Assembly (NCBI GenBank): GCA_003242885.1
Contig: QKMZ01000007.1
Span: forward strand, 339,146-403,145
Source of the DNA: Candidatus Melainabacteria bacterium
Lineage (GTDB): Bacteria; Cyanobacteriota; Vampirovibrionia; Obscuribacterales; Obscuribacteraceae
DNA length: 64,000 nucleotides
Direction of reading: 5' to 3'
In this document: piece after piece, positions 18,722 through 27,573 of the stretch
How the letters are laid out: each line of letters opens with the position of its first letter
Position numbering within the stretch: position 1 is the stretch's first letter
Made by a program: the position numbers and the translations under genes
Notes under the pieces: model-generated
Seen by the model: the letters and a program-made list of their open reading frames with translations, nothing else
What the model was told of the DNA's origin: nothing
Database searches by the model: none

Positions 18722-21070
18722 GTGCCAAATCCGCAAAAGGTCTCCCGTGCCGCCGTAGGGTGCGAATTGGTCAACAGTGTATACAACGAAGCTGCTGAAG
18801 ATTCGGGGGATGAAGCCCCGAAAGAGCCTGTTTACCAGGGTGAGACGACCCTTTGCCTGCCCACTGAGTCCCTGGAGGTATTGAAGCCAGGGACCGTACT
18901 ACTGGAGAAGTTCAAAATTATCGAGCTTCTTGGTCAGGGCGGAATGGGTAGCGTTTATAGGGTGGAGCATCTGCTGATGAATCAGCAGTTTGCCCTCAAG
19001 TGTCTAAATAAATTTCAGACCGAAGATGCCGGATGGCGGCGGTTTAAGAACGAAGCCAAAGCAGCCCACATGCTTGACCACGCTAATCTAATCAAAGTGT
19101 ACGAATTCGGGCTTCTGCCCGGCGGGCAGCCGTTTTTCCTCATGGAGCTGGTCGAAGGGGTGACCCTTGCAGATGAGATTGAACGTATCGGGCATCTGCC
19201 TGTAGAGCGCGTCATCAAAATTTTTATTCAAGTTGCTTTTGCCATCGGGTATGCACACGACAATCGAGTTATCCACCGTGACCTCAAACCAAGCAATATT
19301 ATGCTTGTATCGAAGAAATCGGAGAGCGACCCGGAAGTGGTGAAGGTCGTAGACTTTGGCATAGCTAAGTTGACCGGCGTTGATGAGTTTAACCAGCAGA
19401 CTCTCACCAAAACCGGCGAAATCTTTGGCAGTCCGCTTTATATGAGCCCCGAGCAGTGCATGGGCATTGCGGTCGATCATCGCAGCGATCTTTATTCTCT
19501 GGGTTGCGTTTTGTATGAAGCATTAACAAGTGCGCCGCCGTTCATGGGTGAATCGGCGTTATCGACAATGATGAAACATCAGTCTGAATTGCAGGCATCA
19601 ATGAAAGAAGCCTCGCTGGGAATGCATTTCCCCTCAGGGCTCGAGAAAGTTGTGAATAAGCTGCTGGAGAAAGATCCGCAAAACCGTTATCAATCCGCCG
19701 GGCAACTGGCGTCTGATCTTATTCATGTTGAGCGAGCGTTGAGCAGTTCCGGCACACAGGAAATAACTGACGAGAAGATTGATCCAGCTCCGAAGTCCTT
19801 CGCGCGACCTTTGAGTAAAGATGAGGAAGAGTTTCAGCGTAAGGAGAAGCATTTACTGATAGCTGGCGTCGCGGCAGTTGCGTTCACTGTTGGTGTTTTG
19901 GCACACAACCTGACCAGCCACTTCATTATGTTCGATCATGTCAAATCAACTACTTCCACAATGCCTGGTGTCCAGGAGCGTTCTGACAGTTCTGCTTCAA
20001 ACGAGAAGGATTCGAATTCCAGTCCTGCACCGGACAATTCAAAGGAAAATCCTATTAGCAAAGCGCCCCTTGTCTCCGATGATACTAGTGCCATTAGTGG
20101 TGCCAAGTCGAAATTGCCATGGTCGCATTTCAAAAATGACAAGCGTGTTTTTGACTTTCCCGCAAGAGTTTCTCTTGGAAAAATTGTTGTGGCGAATGGT
20201 GAAACTTATGATGCAATCGGAAAGGTTGAAGTGCCGAGGGAATTGCCGATTGGTTTGATCGCGAATGATTACATTGTGAAGAACCTAAATTTGCTGGACC
20301 GTTTTAAGCCAGATGAATTGGTTGTATTTGATTTCAATAAAAATAAGGAAGCTGGTCACGCTGCGTTTGAGAAAGTCGGCACGATGTCTGGCTTGAAAGC
20401 ACTCAATCTTTACGATACGGAGTTTGTGAGTAGCGATCTGCCCATTCTAAAAAACTTGAATAAATTGCTCTATCTCAATCTCGGATTTACCGGCGTTAGG
20501 TGTGATGATGCGCTGAAGTTTGCGCCTCAATCTTTGAACAGTTTGGATCTCACCAGTTTGAAAGGCGGACATGAGGCGGTTAAGTTGCTGCATGGGTTGC
20601 CTCATCTCAGGCACGTCTTACTGGTAAATACCAATATAGGTGACGATGATTTGAAAGAGCTAGCCAAGACTGACAAATTACGAATTCTGGACGTGGCTTG
20701 GAATAAAGTGACTGATGTTGGAGTGGGGTATCTGACCAAACTTAAGAATTTGGAGTATCTCGATTTGTCAGAAACTGATGTCACACCAAATGTTTGGAAG
20801 TCTGTTTCGCAGATTCAAAATCTGCGTAAAGTCAAACTGGCAAAATACAGAAGTCATCCCTGGCCACCCGCCGCAATGCGCTATTTTGAGTCTCAGATGC
20901 AAAAACATGCTCCGAATGTCGCCGTCATGTGGGTGTACGAGGACAATTTGGATTTCATTACAGCATCCGCTGATTTGACATGGTTGAATGAAGGGATGCA
21001 TGCGCATACTTGCCCGTACTTGTCGGACTTTAAAGATCCGTCCATGTTGGGACCGACACCCGAAGAATAG
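18722..21070 (+). CDS. Hanks-type Ser/Thr protein kinase with extracytoplasmic leucine-rich repeats
   Basis: Kinase domain ~64-335: GQGGMGSVYR, catalytic K93 (FALKCL), HRDLKPSN (D187), DFG (D211), GSPLYMSPEQC. A transmembrane helix lies at ~377-398. After a Ser/Pro-rich linker, residues ~520-720 form LRRs (LKALNLYDTEF, LLYLNLGFTGV, LRILDVAWNKV, LEYLDLSETDV). The LRR part would face outside the membrane and may bind a ligand or protein. The GTG start at 18722 is used; a later start such as the TTG near codon 16 is possible, because the divergent gene begins 10 bp away. Confidence 0.92.
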   Translation: MPNPQKVSRAAVGCELVNSVYNEAAEDSGDEAPKEPVYQGETTLCLPTESLEVLKPGTVLLEKFKIIELLGQGGMGSVYRVEHLLMNQQFALKCLNKFQTEDAGWRRFKNEAKAAHMLDHANLIKVYEFGLLPGGQPFFLMELVEGVTLADEIERIGHLPVERVIKIFIQVAFAIGYAHDNRVIHRDLKPSNIMLVSKKSESDPEVVKVVDFGIAKLTGVDEFNQQTLTKTGEIFGSPLYMSPEQCMGIAVDHRSDLYSLGCVLYEALTSAPPFMGESALSTMMKHQSELQASMKEASLGMHFPSGLEKVVNKLLEKDPQNRYQSAGQLASDLIHVERALSSSGTQEITDEKIDPAPKSFARPLSKDEEEFQRKEKHLLIAGVAAVAFTVGVLAHNLTSHFIMFDHVKSTTSTMPGVQERSDSSASNEKDSNSSPAPDNSKENPISKAPLVSDDTSAISGAKSKLPWSHFKNDKRVFDFPARVSLGKIVVANGETYDAIGKVEVPRELPIGLIANDYIVKNLNLLDRFKPDELVVFDFNKNKEAGHAAFEKVGTMSGLKALNLYDTEFVSSDLPILKNLNKLLYLNLGFTGVRCDDALKFAPQSLNSLDLTSLKGGHEAVKLLHGLPHLRHVLLVNTNIGDDDLKELAKTDKLRILDVAWNKVTDVGVGYLTKLKNLEYLDLSETDVTPNVWKSVSQIQNLRKVKLAKYRSHPWPPAAMRYFESQMQKHAPNVAVMWVYEDNLDFITASADLTWLNEGMHAHTCPYLSDFKDPSMLGPTPEE

Positions 21071-21085
21071 GTAATGTCTTAAGAT

Positions 21086-21175
21086 GCTGGCTGGAAACCG
21101 GCGCTCCCAGTAAAAGCTGACGAGCCGCCGGCGCTCCCAGTAAAATGGCAGCTGTGAGCCCGCCCTCTCAGCAAA
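21086..21175 (+). repeat. 30-bp tandem repeat, two good copies and one degenerate
   Basis: Units 21086-21115 and 21116-21145 share CCGGCGCTCCCAGTAAAA at their 3' ends and GCTG at their starts. A third unit, 21146-21175, is degenerate (CCTCTCAGCAAA). The array sits between the LRR kinase and the Nudix gene. Confidence 0.65.
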
Positions 21176-21190
21176 TGCTTCCAGGGGTTA

Positions 21191-21595
21191 ATGAAAGAGT
21201 CTGCAGGGACATTGTTATATCGAAACGTCGATGGCAGAATCGAAGTATTGTTGGTTCATCCTTCCGGCAACTACAACAAGAACGCGAAGTGGGGCATTCC
21301 GAAAGGGGTGCCAGACGAAGGCGAGAATTTTGAGCAGGCGGCGCGACGTGAAACGCTTGAAGAGACTGGTGTTGTAGCAGGCGAGCTCAAGAGTTTGGGC
21401 TTTGTTGAATATACCAAGAGCCGCAAGCGAGTACATTGTTTTTGCGGACCTGCTCCCGATGATGCTGCGCCCCATTGTGCTTCGTGGGAAGTTGATAAAG
21501 CGGAATTTGTCACTCTCGATAAAGCTAAAGACATCATTCATCAAGACCAAGGCGAGTTTATTACGCGATTAGAATCGTTGATAGGAGTTGAATAG
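21191..21595 (+). CDS. Nudix hydrolase
   Basis: 134 residues. The full Nudix box GVPDEGENFEQAARRETLEE followed by TGVV fits GX5EX7REUXEEXGU, giving the Mg-binding helix. The start (KESAGTLLYRNVDGRIEVLLVHP) resembles the MutT/ADP-ribose or diadenosine polyphosphate pyrophosphatase types, including the KWGIPKG segment typical of Ap4A-like Nudix enzymes. It hydrolyses a nucleoside diphosphate linked to another moiety; the substrate is undetermined. The next gene, a metallopeptidase-like protein, lies 48 bp downstream on the same strand. Confidence 0.9.
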   Translation: MKESAGTLLYRNVDGRIEVLLVHPSGNYNKNAKWGIPKGVPDEGENFEQAARRETLEETGVVAGELKSLGFVEYTKSRKRVHCFCGPAPDDAAPHCASWEVDKAEFVTLDKAKDIIHQDQGEFITRLESLIGVE

Positions 21596-21643
21596 CAAGT
21601 GTGCAGAAATTGATTTAGCAATTGGAAAACGTTTTGAGGTTTT

Positions 21644-22489
21644 ATGGACTTAAAAGACTTAAGCGTCGCGGCCGAGAGATGTTTTGCAAAAATGCTTGGC
21701 GTGTACGAACTTCAACCAGCCGAAACCACCGATCCTGAATTTTTGAAACTTGGAAAAGAGTACGGCATCAAGTTTGTCACTGAGGACGAGCTTGATTGCT
21801 CCGACTTTTCATATCAACAAGCGACTGACGATCAGTATCGGCGCGCGAAGGAATTGATCATTGAGGAGTTGTCGATTTACCCAAAGGAAGCGATTGAGAA
21901 AACAAGGATTGAACAAATAATTTTCTGTTCGAATCTAGTCGTCAGTAATAAACGCGCCGGCGGAACTTTGAAGGTTGGGCTGCACTACGTAGATACGCTT
22001 TTCATTGATTTGTCCGAGTTTCGCAACGAGCTGCATGGTCGTAGAACATTGCATCACGAGCTTTATCACGCGATAGATTTTCGCGACACCTGGCATGGTT
22101 ACGTCGATGCGGAGTGGACAAGAATACAAGGAATGGAGTTTAGATACGAATTCGATGCTGCCGCTGAAATGCACCGTTTGTTGGGAGAGAATCCGCAAGA
22201 GGTAATGCCGAGAGAATTTGATGATCCATATAACAGAATGTCTGCATGCGAATCTGCGACGCCTGGTTTTATAACCGACTACGCGCGATATTCTGCAGCG
22301 GAGGATAAGGCTGAGGTATTTTGTCACCTGATGGTTTCATATGAAAAGGTCATGAAACGTGCTGCCGTTGATGCCATATTGAAGCGGAAAGTCGAGCGAA
22401 TGAAAGAGTTGCTTGTCGAATACATTCCTTCGATGGATGAGAAATTTTGGAAAGAAACAATTGCGAAGCGAAGAATAGATTTTGCCTGA
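21644..22489 (+). CDS. Putative zinc metallopeptidase (HExxH)
   Basis: 281 residues without a signal peptide. The motif HHELYHAID gives HELYH at residues 138-142, with the catalytic Glu at 139. A downstream EDKAEVFCHLM supplies a plausible third zinc ligand (about E224). This resembles the putative zinc-binding metallopeptidase families that carry HExxH followed by a distal DxAE-type ligand, rather than secreted thermolysins. The ATG at 21644 has a modest upstream site. A cytoplasmic regulatory or toxin-like protease is possible; the target is unknown. Confidence 0.72.
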   Translation: MDLKDLSVAAERCFAKMLGVYELQPAETTDPEFLKLGKEYGIKFVTEDELDCSDFSYQQATDDQYRRAKELIIEELSIYPKEAIEKTRIEQIIFCSNLVVSNKRAGGTLKVGLHYVDTLFIDLSEFRNELHGRRTLHHELYHAIDFRDTWHGYVDAEWTRIQGMEFRYEFDAAAEMHRLLGENPQEVMPREFDDPYNRMSACESATPGFITDYARYSAAEDKAEVFCHLMVSYEKVMKRAAVDAILKRKVERMKELLVEYIPSMDEKFWKETIAKRRIDFA

Positions 22490-22619
22490 GTTGTCTATCA
22501 ATGCTTAAGACTTCATTTGATATGCATTGTTTGCCGTCTGTCTTAAGGCGCCCTTAACCGATTGAGCCTGATAATCGGATCAACTAAGATGACAAACACA
22601 AGAAGAAGACAAATGAAGA

Positions 22620-23453
22620 ATGAAGACTATCGTACCTGAAGATTGGGATTTACCTGTTCAGATTCGGGCTCGATTCGGGGACAGTGCCGGACGACAGAGA
22701 GCAATGGCAGCGAATGGGCATTTATTGCTGGTGTTGCACCAACCCCCTGGTCCGAACGACAGAGAAAGAGACGCTTGCCTTGTTTGGCGTAGTCCTGATG
22801 GTGTTTGGAAGTGGACCAGTGATGGAACAACAACCAACTTGCTGAAAAGGCACATTTTGTCTTTCGCGTCAAAAGTTGAACAGTTGGAAAATCAATTACA
22901 GACCGCTTGTTGTGCGGCAGACTATTTTGAATTGCTGCAAGCAATAGCTCCACTTCACCGGACATGCCGCAACTTGCACGCGACACTTCAAACAGCGCGC
23001 GACATGCTTGCCGATGACAAGGACGTAATTGTGGCGCGTGATGCTGCCGGAGATCTCGAGCGTGCGTTCGAACTCTTACATACCGATGCGAAGAACGGTC
23101 TCGATTTTACCGCCGCGCAGAAGGCCGAACTGCAATCGCAGCGCAGTTATGAGATGGCGATGTCTGCGCACAGGCTCAACTTGCTTGCTGCATTGTTTTT
23201 CCCTGTAACCGCGATTAGTTCGATTTTCGGTATGAATTTTCCATCTGGTTTGGAGTCTATTCCGGGGCAGTGGCTTTTCTGGGGAATTCTCGTTGGAGGG
23301 CTTTTGACAGGAGCTCTGTTAACTCAAGTGATTGCCCAAAAGCCAGCGCCTGTCGAGCAAATCCGTATCAAGCCTACGGCCACGAAAACAAGTCTGAAGC
23401 CAAAAGTTCGAAAACCTGTAAAGTCAAATAGACCAAAAATTCCCGCGGTATAG
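22620..23453 (+). CDS. CorA-like magnesium/cobalt transporter family protein
   Basis: 277 residues. The C-terminal part shows the CorA arrangement: a long helix, then LNLLAALFFPVTAISSIFGMN with the signature GMN at the end of the first transmembrane helix, then a second helix (WLFWGILVGGLLTGALLTQV). Beyond it is an unusual ~45-residue basic, Lys/Pro-rich tail. The N-terminal domain is shorter than in classical CorA (about 315 residues or more in total). Function as a pentameric divalent-cation channel is inferred from the motif; selectivity is unknown. Confidence 0.72.
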   Translation: MKTIVPEDWDLPVQIRARFGDSAGRQRAMAANGHLLLVLHQPPGPNDRERDACLVWRSPDGVWKWTSDGTTTNLLKRHILSFASKVEQLENQLQTACCAADYFELLQAIAPLHRTCRNLHATLQTARDMLADDKDVIVARDAAGDLERAFELLHTDAKNGLDFTAAQKAELQSQRSYEMAMSAHRLNLLAALFFPVTAISSIFGMNFPSGLESIPGQWLFWGILVGGLLTGALLTQVIAQKPAPVEQIRIKPTATKTSLKPKVRKPVKSNRPKIPAV

Positions 23454-23469
23454 GTTTCAAGAAACCTAT
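23450..23469 (+). terminator. Hairpin overlapping the stop of the CorA-like gene
   Basis: ATAGGTTTC and GAAACCTAT form a perfect 9-bp inverted repeat with a 2-base centre, followed by TTTC. It overlaps the TAG stop and probably acts as an intrinsic terminator, though the T-run is weak. Confidence 0.5.
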
Positions 23470-23567
23470 TTCAAGGGAGTTACCGGCGAAAGTTTGTGCG
23501 GCATACCTGCTGTACGAAACCGTAACCGGGTGTTGTGACGTACTTCAGTGGGCAAAGAAGGTACTTG

Positions 23568-23996
23568 ATGGAAAGGGAGTGGGCCTCGAAAAAGCTCGTC
23601 TGCAATCTAGTAAAGAAAGAAAAGTATGAGCTGGCTGGCTATGTTGTGTTAGGCGAGAAGGTCGTCTTCGAGATGTATTCGAATTGGATCTCTGATACTG
23701 AATCGAGAACCCGCGATACATCCGAAGACAATCGCAGACGAGAGTTGAGCTACATCATTGAGATGGCGAAGGAAGAGATTCGCGAACACCGCAAGTGGCA
23801 AGAGGAGGTTCTCTCCAGCTTGCCACGTAAAGACGATGCCTTGGGGTTGACGGGGCCTCTGCGGTTGGCATTTGCCGATGCTTCTGACGCTCGAAAAGCT
23901 CTATTGCAGGAAGTGATGGTTGCCCATGGTAAGTTTATCGAGCCTGCTTGTGATGCAGTCTGCTTGCAAGAGAGTCTTCAAGCTTCAGCGTTATAG
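23568..23996 (+). CDS. Small helical protein of unknown function
   Basis: The ATG at 23568 is preferred over an in-frame GTG at 23535 because AAGAAGG lies about 7 bases upstream. The 142-residue product is cytoplasmic, charged and mostly helical, with a central EIREHRKWQEEVL segment. No family recognised. The coding pattern looks normal; it lies ~110 bp after the CorA-like gene. Confidence 0.55.
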   Translation: MEREWASKKLVCNLVKKEKYELAGYVVLGEKVVFEMYSNWISDTESRTRDTSEDNRRRELSYIIEMAKEEIREHRKWQEEVLSSLPRKDDALGLTGPLRLAFADASDARKALLQEVMVAHGKFIEPACDAVCLQESLQASAL

Positions 23997-24101
23997 TCAC
24001 CTCCTTTGAAAACTTATGCTGAACGTTTTGCGTTTGCTTTTGAAAGTCATTTTTGATGACTTTCCCAATCAAGCTACTGATTCCTTGAGTGGTTCTTGCG
24101 C

Positions 24102-25073
24102 TTAACCGTTTAGTACTGGCTCTTCGTTTTCATAACCCGCTGGTTGCTCGGGCGGAATCGTCTCATGCGGCGGTTCTTCTGGTGGAATAGCAGGTGGGGT
24201 CTCTACTGGAGTTTCTGCAGGGGTTTCTGCTGGAATTTCGGCTGGTGTTGCCGGAGGAGTTTCAGTTGGAGTTTCTGCTGGTGTTTCAGTGGGGGGTTCG
24301 TTGCCGGGGTTAGGGTTTGGGTTTTCCGCAGGGACGCGCTTCTTGAACGGGGATTCCTTTGGTGGCTCGCTGGGATCATGCGGCGGGCGACGTTTAGCCA
24401 CTTCAGCCAGCGCATTCTTCATCTTCTCGATGTCTCGTGCTTGTTGCTCCTCCTCTGTCGGAAAGTGAAACGCTTTGCTGAACGCACCTTCACCTGCCAC
24501 ATGACGTTGTTTCACCTCGTCCATGGCATTCTTGACTCGTTCGCTTATGGTTTTTGCTTTCGGCGATTCTGTTGGTTCAAGGTTGAAGTGTGAGCGCGTT
24601 CCAGGCACAGGTGTCGCGTCGTCTTCGGGGGTGCCAGGCAGGGTCTTCGGCATTCCAGTATCTTCGCCTGGTTTGTGATAAGTTCCTCTGCCCTTTGCAC
24701 GAGCGTCTCCAGAACTCTGTGGTCCCGGACCCTCTACGACGGTTGGTCCATTCTCAGGCCTAACTACAGCATAGGCGACTTTAGGTCCATCGCTTGTATC
24801 ACCGCTGGCTGGAACAGCATTGGGTTCGGCGCTGACATGGGCTTCGGCTGCCGGAGCTTCTGCGGCAGGAACTTCGGCAGCGGCGGTATTTGTCTGCGAG
24901 CTGTCCTCCAAAACTAAATTGCCGAGCCAATTCGGGTCATCCACTCTACGGGAGCCAGAGGAATACAATCGGTCAGACATGATTTCGGCAAATGCCGACT
25001 GGGACCACGCATTGGCTGTTGCAGACTCTCGTGAGGATTCGAATTGCCCAAAGTTATTCTCAAGAACAGACAT
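24102..25073 (-). CDS. Disordered Pro/Glu/Thr-rich protein of unknown function
   Basis: The ATG at 25073 is fixed by a strong GGAGGAGG site 6-7 bases upstream; the frame extends to 25124 but lacks such a site. The 323-residue product is hydrophilic with no signal peptide. It has an Ala/Glu repeat near 65-80, a short helical stretch around ISERVKNAMDEVKQRH and a C-terminal block of ETPAETPTETPPATPAE-type repeats. Similar disordered proteins recur at 37860, 41957 and 59075 in this window. Function unknown. Confidence 0.7.
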   Translation of the reverse strand: MSVLENNFGQFESSRESATANAWSQSAFAEIMSDRLYSSGSRRVDDPNWLGNLVLEDSSQTNTAAAEVPAAEAPAAEAHVSAEPNAVPASGDTSDGPKVAYAVVRPENGPTVVEGPGPQSSGDARAKGRGTYHKPGEDTGMPKTLPGTPEDDATPVPGTRSHFNLEPTESPKAKTISERVKNAMDEVKQRHVAGEGAFSKAFHFPTEEEQQARDIEKMKNALAEVAKRRPPHDPSEPPKESPFKKRVPAENPNPNPGNEPPTETPAETPTETPPATPAEIPAETPAETPVETPPAIPPEEPPHETIPPEQPAGYENEEPVLNG

Positions 25074-25213
25074 AAAGTGCCTCCTCCAGTAGGAACGTGA
25101 GGTCGCCCGGGAGCGAACCTTCATTTGTTGATTAGTAAGGGGTTACCGCTGTCAAAGTTGACGCCTCAAATACTAGCCGCCAAATCTGATCATTTCCTGA
25201 GCAAAAGGTGCCT

Positions 25214-27241
25214 CTAATCGTTTTTGGAATTAGTTTTCGAGTTCAGCGTAATCGTTTCGGCGTTTTCGTTTGCCTCTATCGGGAGGCAAACCTGAGACGC
25301 ATGCTGGTCACCGCAGACAATTTCAATTTCATCGCTCATTTTTGCAAATGGTGGCAGTTTGAAATGATTTCTATCTCGTCCTGCAATCGAAAGGCGCACA
25401 CGATGTCCTTTCTTGAATTGATATGAGATGGGAAACATCTCCAAATCTACTTCTCTAACTTCGCCTGGCGCAAACTGTTTGTAGTCGATCTTCTTGAACG
25501 TTCGCATTGGCGAAAGAGTTTTATACTTTTGCACTTGCTCATCACTGAGAGTGTTTCCGCACAGAATCTGTGCCTCGGTTACATAATTCACTGAGCCAGT
25601 TGGTGAAACGTCTTCGAGATAGACAAACAAGCTGCAATCTTCTTTATTCGGTTTTACAAAAACTTTCACGACCGGGTTGCCGCTGACGATCCAATTCTCT
25701 GTCAGAGGCGCGGTTTGGAAGCAGATGTTGCGCTTGTCTTCACTCTTTCTATTTGAATATGGGTCAAGCAAAACATTTCCCAATAGGCAATCCCAACGCG
25801 AATTTTTTCCTGAGCCACTCTTTTCGTCGACTTTATAGATCGCAGTCTGCTCATTGGCAGGCACTTTGTCATTCATTGTTTTGTCTGCAGACAAATACAG
25901 TGTCTTCGGATTATTCTTCGGAGGCCAGGTATCACTTCCATGCCAGCGCTCTTCGCCAAGAGTGTAGTAATGCACTCGAGCATCATGCGCGAGAGAATTC
26001 TTGTTCAACATATAGTGATCGAAGAATTTGAGCATCTCTCGATCTATGCGGAAGCGTGACAGTCCGCCGCGAGTAAATGGACTGATATTGAAGAAGTCGT
26101 GCTCCCATGGTCCTAATATTAGCTTTGAACCAGGCGTTGTGTAATTGAGAAAACGATTGACAGCCGCACGTGAATTCGAGCCTTCTAGCCAACCAGAACT
26201 CATGTACATAGGTACTTGGGCCGCATCGAAGTCTTTCCAGTAATCGCTTGGGCTGCTCGGATCCACACCGAGGGCTTCGAAGTGCTTGCCGTACCTATCA
26301 CGCAAGAATTCTGTTGAGATGTCTCGTGTTTTGGTGGCATGCAAATCAGTTGCAGTAAATGGAGAATCATCTCTGAAGTTCAATTTCTCTGCGGACAGAG
26401 CAGAATTTTTCTTGTGCTCTGCAACGGCTTGCTTCAGCATTCGCTGATTTTTGTCTTCGTCAACGGGCTTCATGTGGGAAAGAAGCGGTCGCAGGAACTT
26501 CAAGTTGCGCGGCAAAATATTCGAATCAAAGTCCTTGTTCAGATTCATCCAGTTAGTGATGAATGGCTGAAGCGGAAGACCACCTGGGCGAAGAACATCG
26601 GCGTAAATGTCGAAAGGGCTAGACAAAACCGCTGCAGCCTTGACGCCCGAATGCTTGTTCATAAGCGCAAACTCGGCCATATTGCCCGAGTACGAGTGTC
26701 CGATCAAGCCGATATCGCCGTTGGACCAAGGTTGTTTCACAATCCAGTCCATGATTTCTTTGCTGTCCTTGATGTCCAGCGGAGGCAACTCCCAGGGACG
26801 GTCGCCGAACGACGCACCCGCGCCGCGTGCGTCACTTACGACCCACACATACCCGTGCTTGAGAAATTCCGAACGGTACAGGCTGAGAGGCGTCCAGTAG
26901 AGAAATTTCAGATACGACTTTGGCTGAATGACGCGCCAATAGCGGCTCTGCTCAAACATAACTGGCAGTTTTTCGCCGGACTTAAATGTATTCGGCAGAT
27001 ATACGTCGACGGCAATCTTCGTGCCGTCGCTCATGGTCAAATACTGGGATGTTTGCCTGCAGAGCCGGGAGGTCTTGGGCGTCTTGTAGACGCTGGGTGT
27101 TCCCTTTGCTTCATCTGCCTTGCCTCTTGCCAGATTCCGGTGAGCATCAGCGTTTAGCGGCTGTAGCAATGATGCGCAGCCAACGGCAATTAGAAGCTTT
27201 GCGTAAGCTTTCTCTCTATTTAACTTTCTAAGATTCGGCAC
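25214..27241 (-). CDS. Exported CocE/NonD-type (PepX S15 family) hydrolase
   Basis: 675 residues beginning with a basic signal peptide that ends near ADAHR. The hydrolase shows MSDGTKIAVDVYLP, DARGAGASFG, the nucleophile motif GHSYSGNMAE and an acidic/His part later in the domain. The C-terminal ~220 residues (LYLSADKTM to VRLSIAGRDRNHFKLPP) match the jelly-roll PepX C-terminal domain. Family members cleave acyl esters or Xaa-Pro dipeptides. Export suggests action in the periplasm or outside; the substrate is unknown. Confidence 0.88.
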   Translation of the reverse strand: MPNLRKLNREKAYAKLLIAVGCASLLQPLNADAHRNLARGKADEAKGTPSVYKTPKTSRLCRQTSQYLTMSDGTKIAVDVYLPNTFKSGEKLPVMFEQSRYWRVIQPKSYLKFLYWTPLSLYRSEFLKHGYVWVVSDARGAGASFGDRPWELPPLDIKDSKEIMDWIVKQPWSNGDIGLIGHSYSGNMAEFALMNKHSGVKAAAVLSSPFDIYADVLRPGGLPLQPFITNWMNLNKDFDSNILPRNLKFLRPLLSHMKPVDEDKNQRMLKQAVAEHKKNSALSAEKLNFRDDSPFTATDLHATKTRDISTEFLRDRYGKHFEALGVDPSSPSDYWKDFDAAQVPMYMSSGWLEGSNSRAAVNRFLNYTTPGSKLILGPWEHDFFNISPFTRGGLSRFRIDREMLKFFDHYMLNKNSLAHDARVHYYTLGEERWHGSDTWPPKNNPKTLYLSADKTMNDKVPANEQTAIYKVDEKSGSGKNSRWDCLLGNVLLDPYSNRKSEDKRNICFQTAPLTENWIVSGNPVVKVFVKPNKEDCSLFVYLEDVSPTGSVNYVTEAQILCGNTLSDEQVQKYKTLSPMRTFKKIDYKQFAPGEVREVDLEMFPISYQFKKGHRVRLSIAGRDRNHFKLPPFAKMSDEIEIVCGDQHASQVCLPIEANENAETITLNSKTNSKND

Positions 27242-27573
27242 TGACCTGGTTTCCGATAGTTCCGAGCGCTCTGAGGCAGCTTGCCGCCACTGGGGTAGCC
27301 TTGTTTTGCCCCGCTCTTAATTGATTCTACTTTTGATGGGTATTTTCGGCAATTAATTGGATTTATAATTCCCTTCGACGCCCTCCCATCCTGTTTCTTA
27401 TAGCTTAACTACGCCAAAAACCACCAGAATTAGGGAACGCGAGTAGCCGCCCAGCGGAGTGTTGGATGCGGGTTTCCTCACTGCTGGCGGCGAAAAGCTC
27501 TATATAAGGTTGGAGACTCGTCGTAAGATGGGATTGGAGCCACTTAAGGCTGTCTTTCTTGAACCAGAGTGTT
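27242..27573. other. Divergent intergenic region with a TATAAT box
   Basis: 332 bp between the CocE-type gene (minus) and a membrane protein (plus). A perfect TATAAT lies at 27364-27369 in an AT-rich stretch, but no good -35 is found at the right spacing. No other feature is recognised. Confidence 0.35.

Noticed and set aside
24144..24593. Aromatic-rich (Trp/Phe/Arg) membrane-like gene on the plus strand
   Set aside because: It is the antisense image of the ETPAETP repeats.
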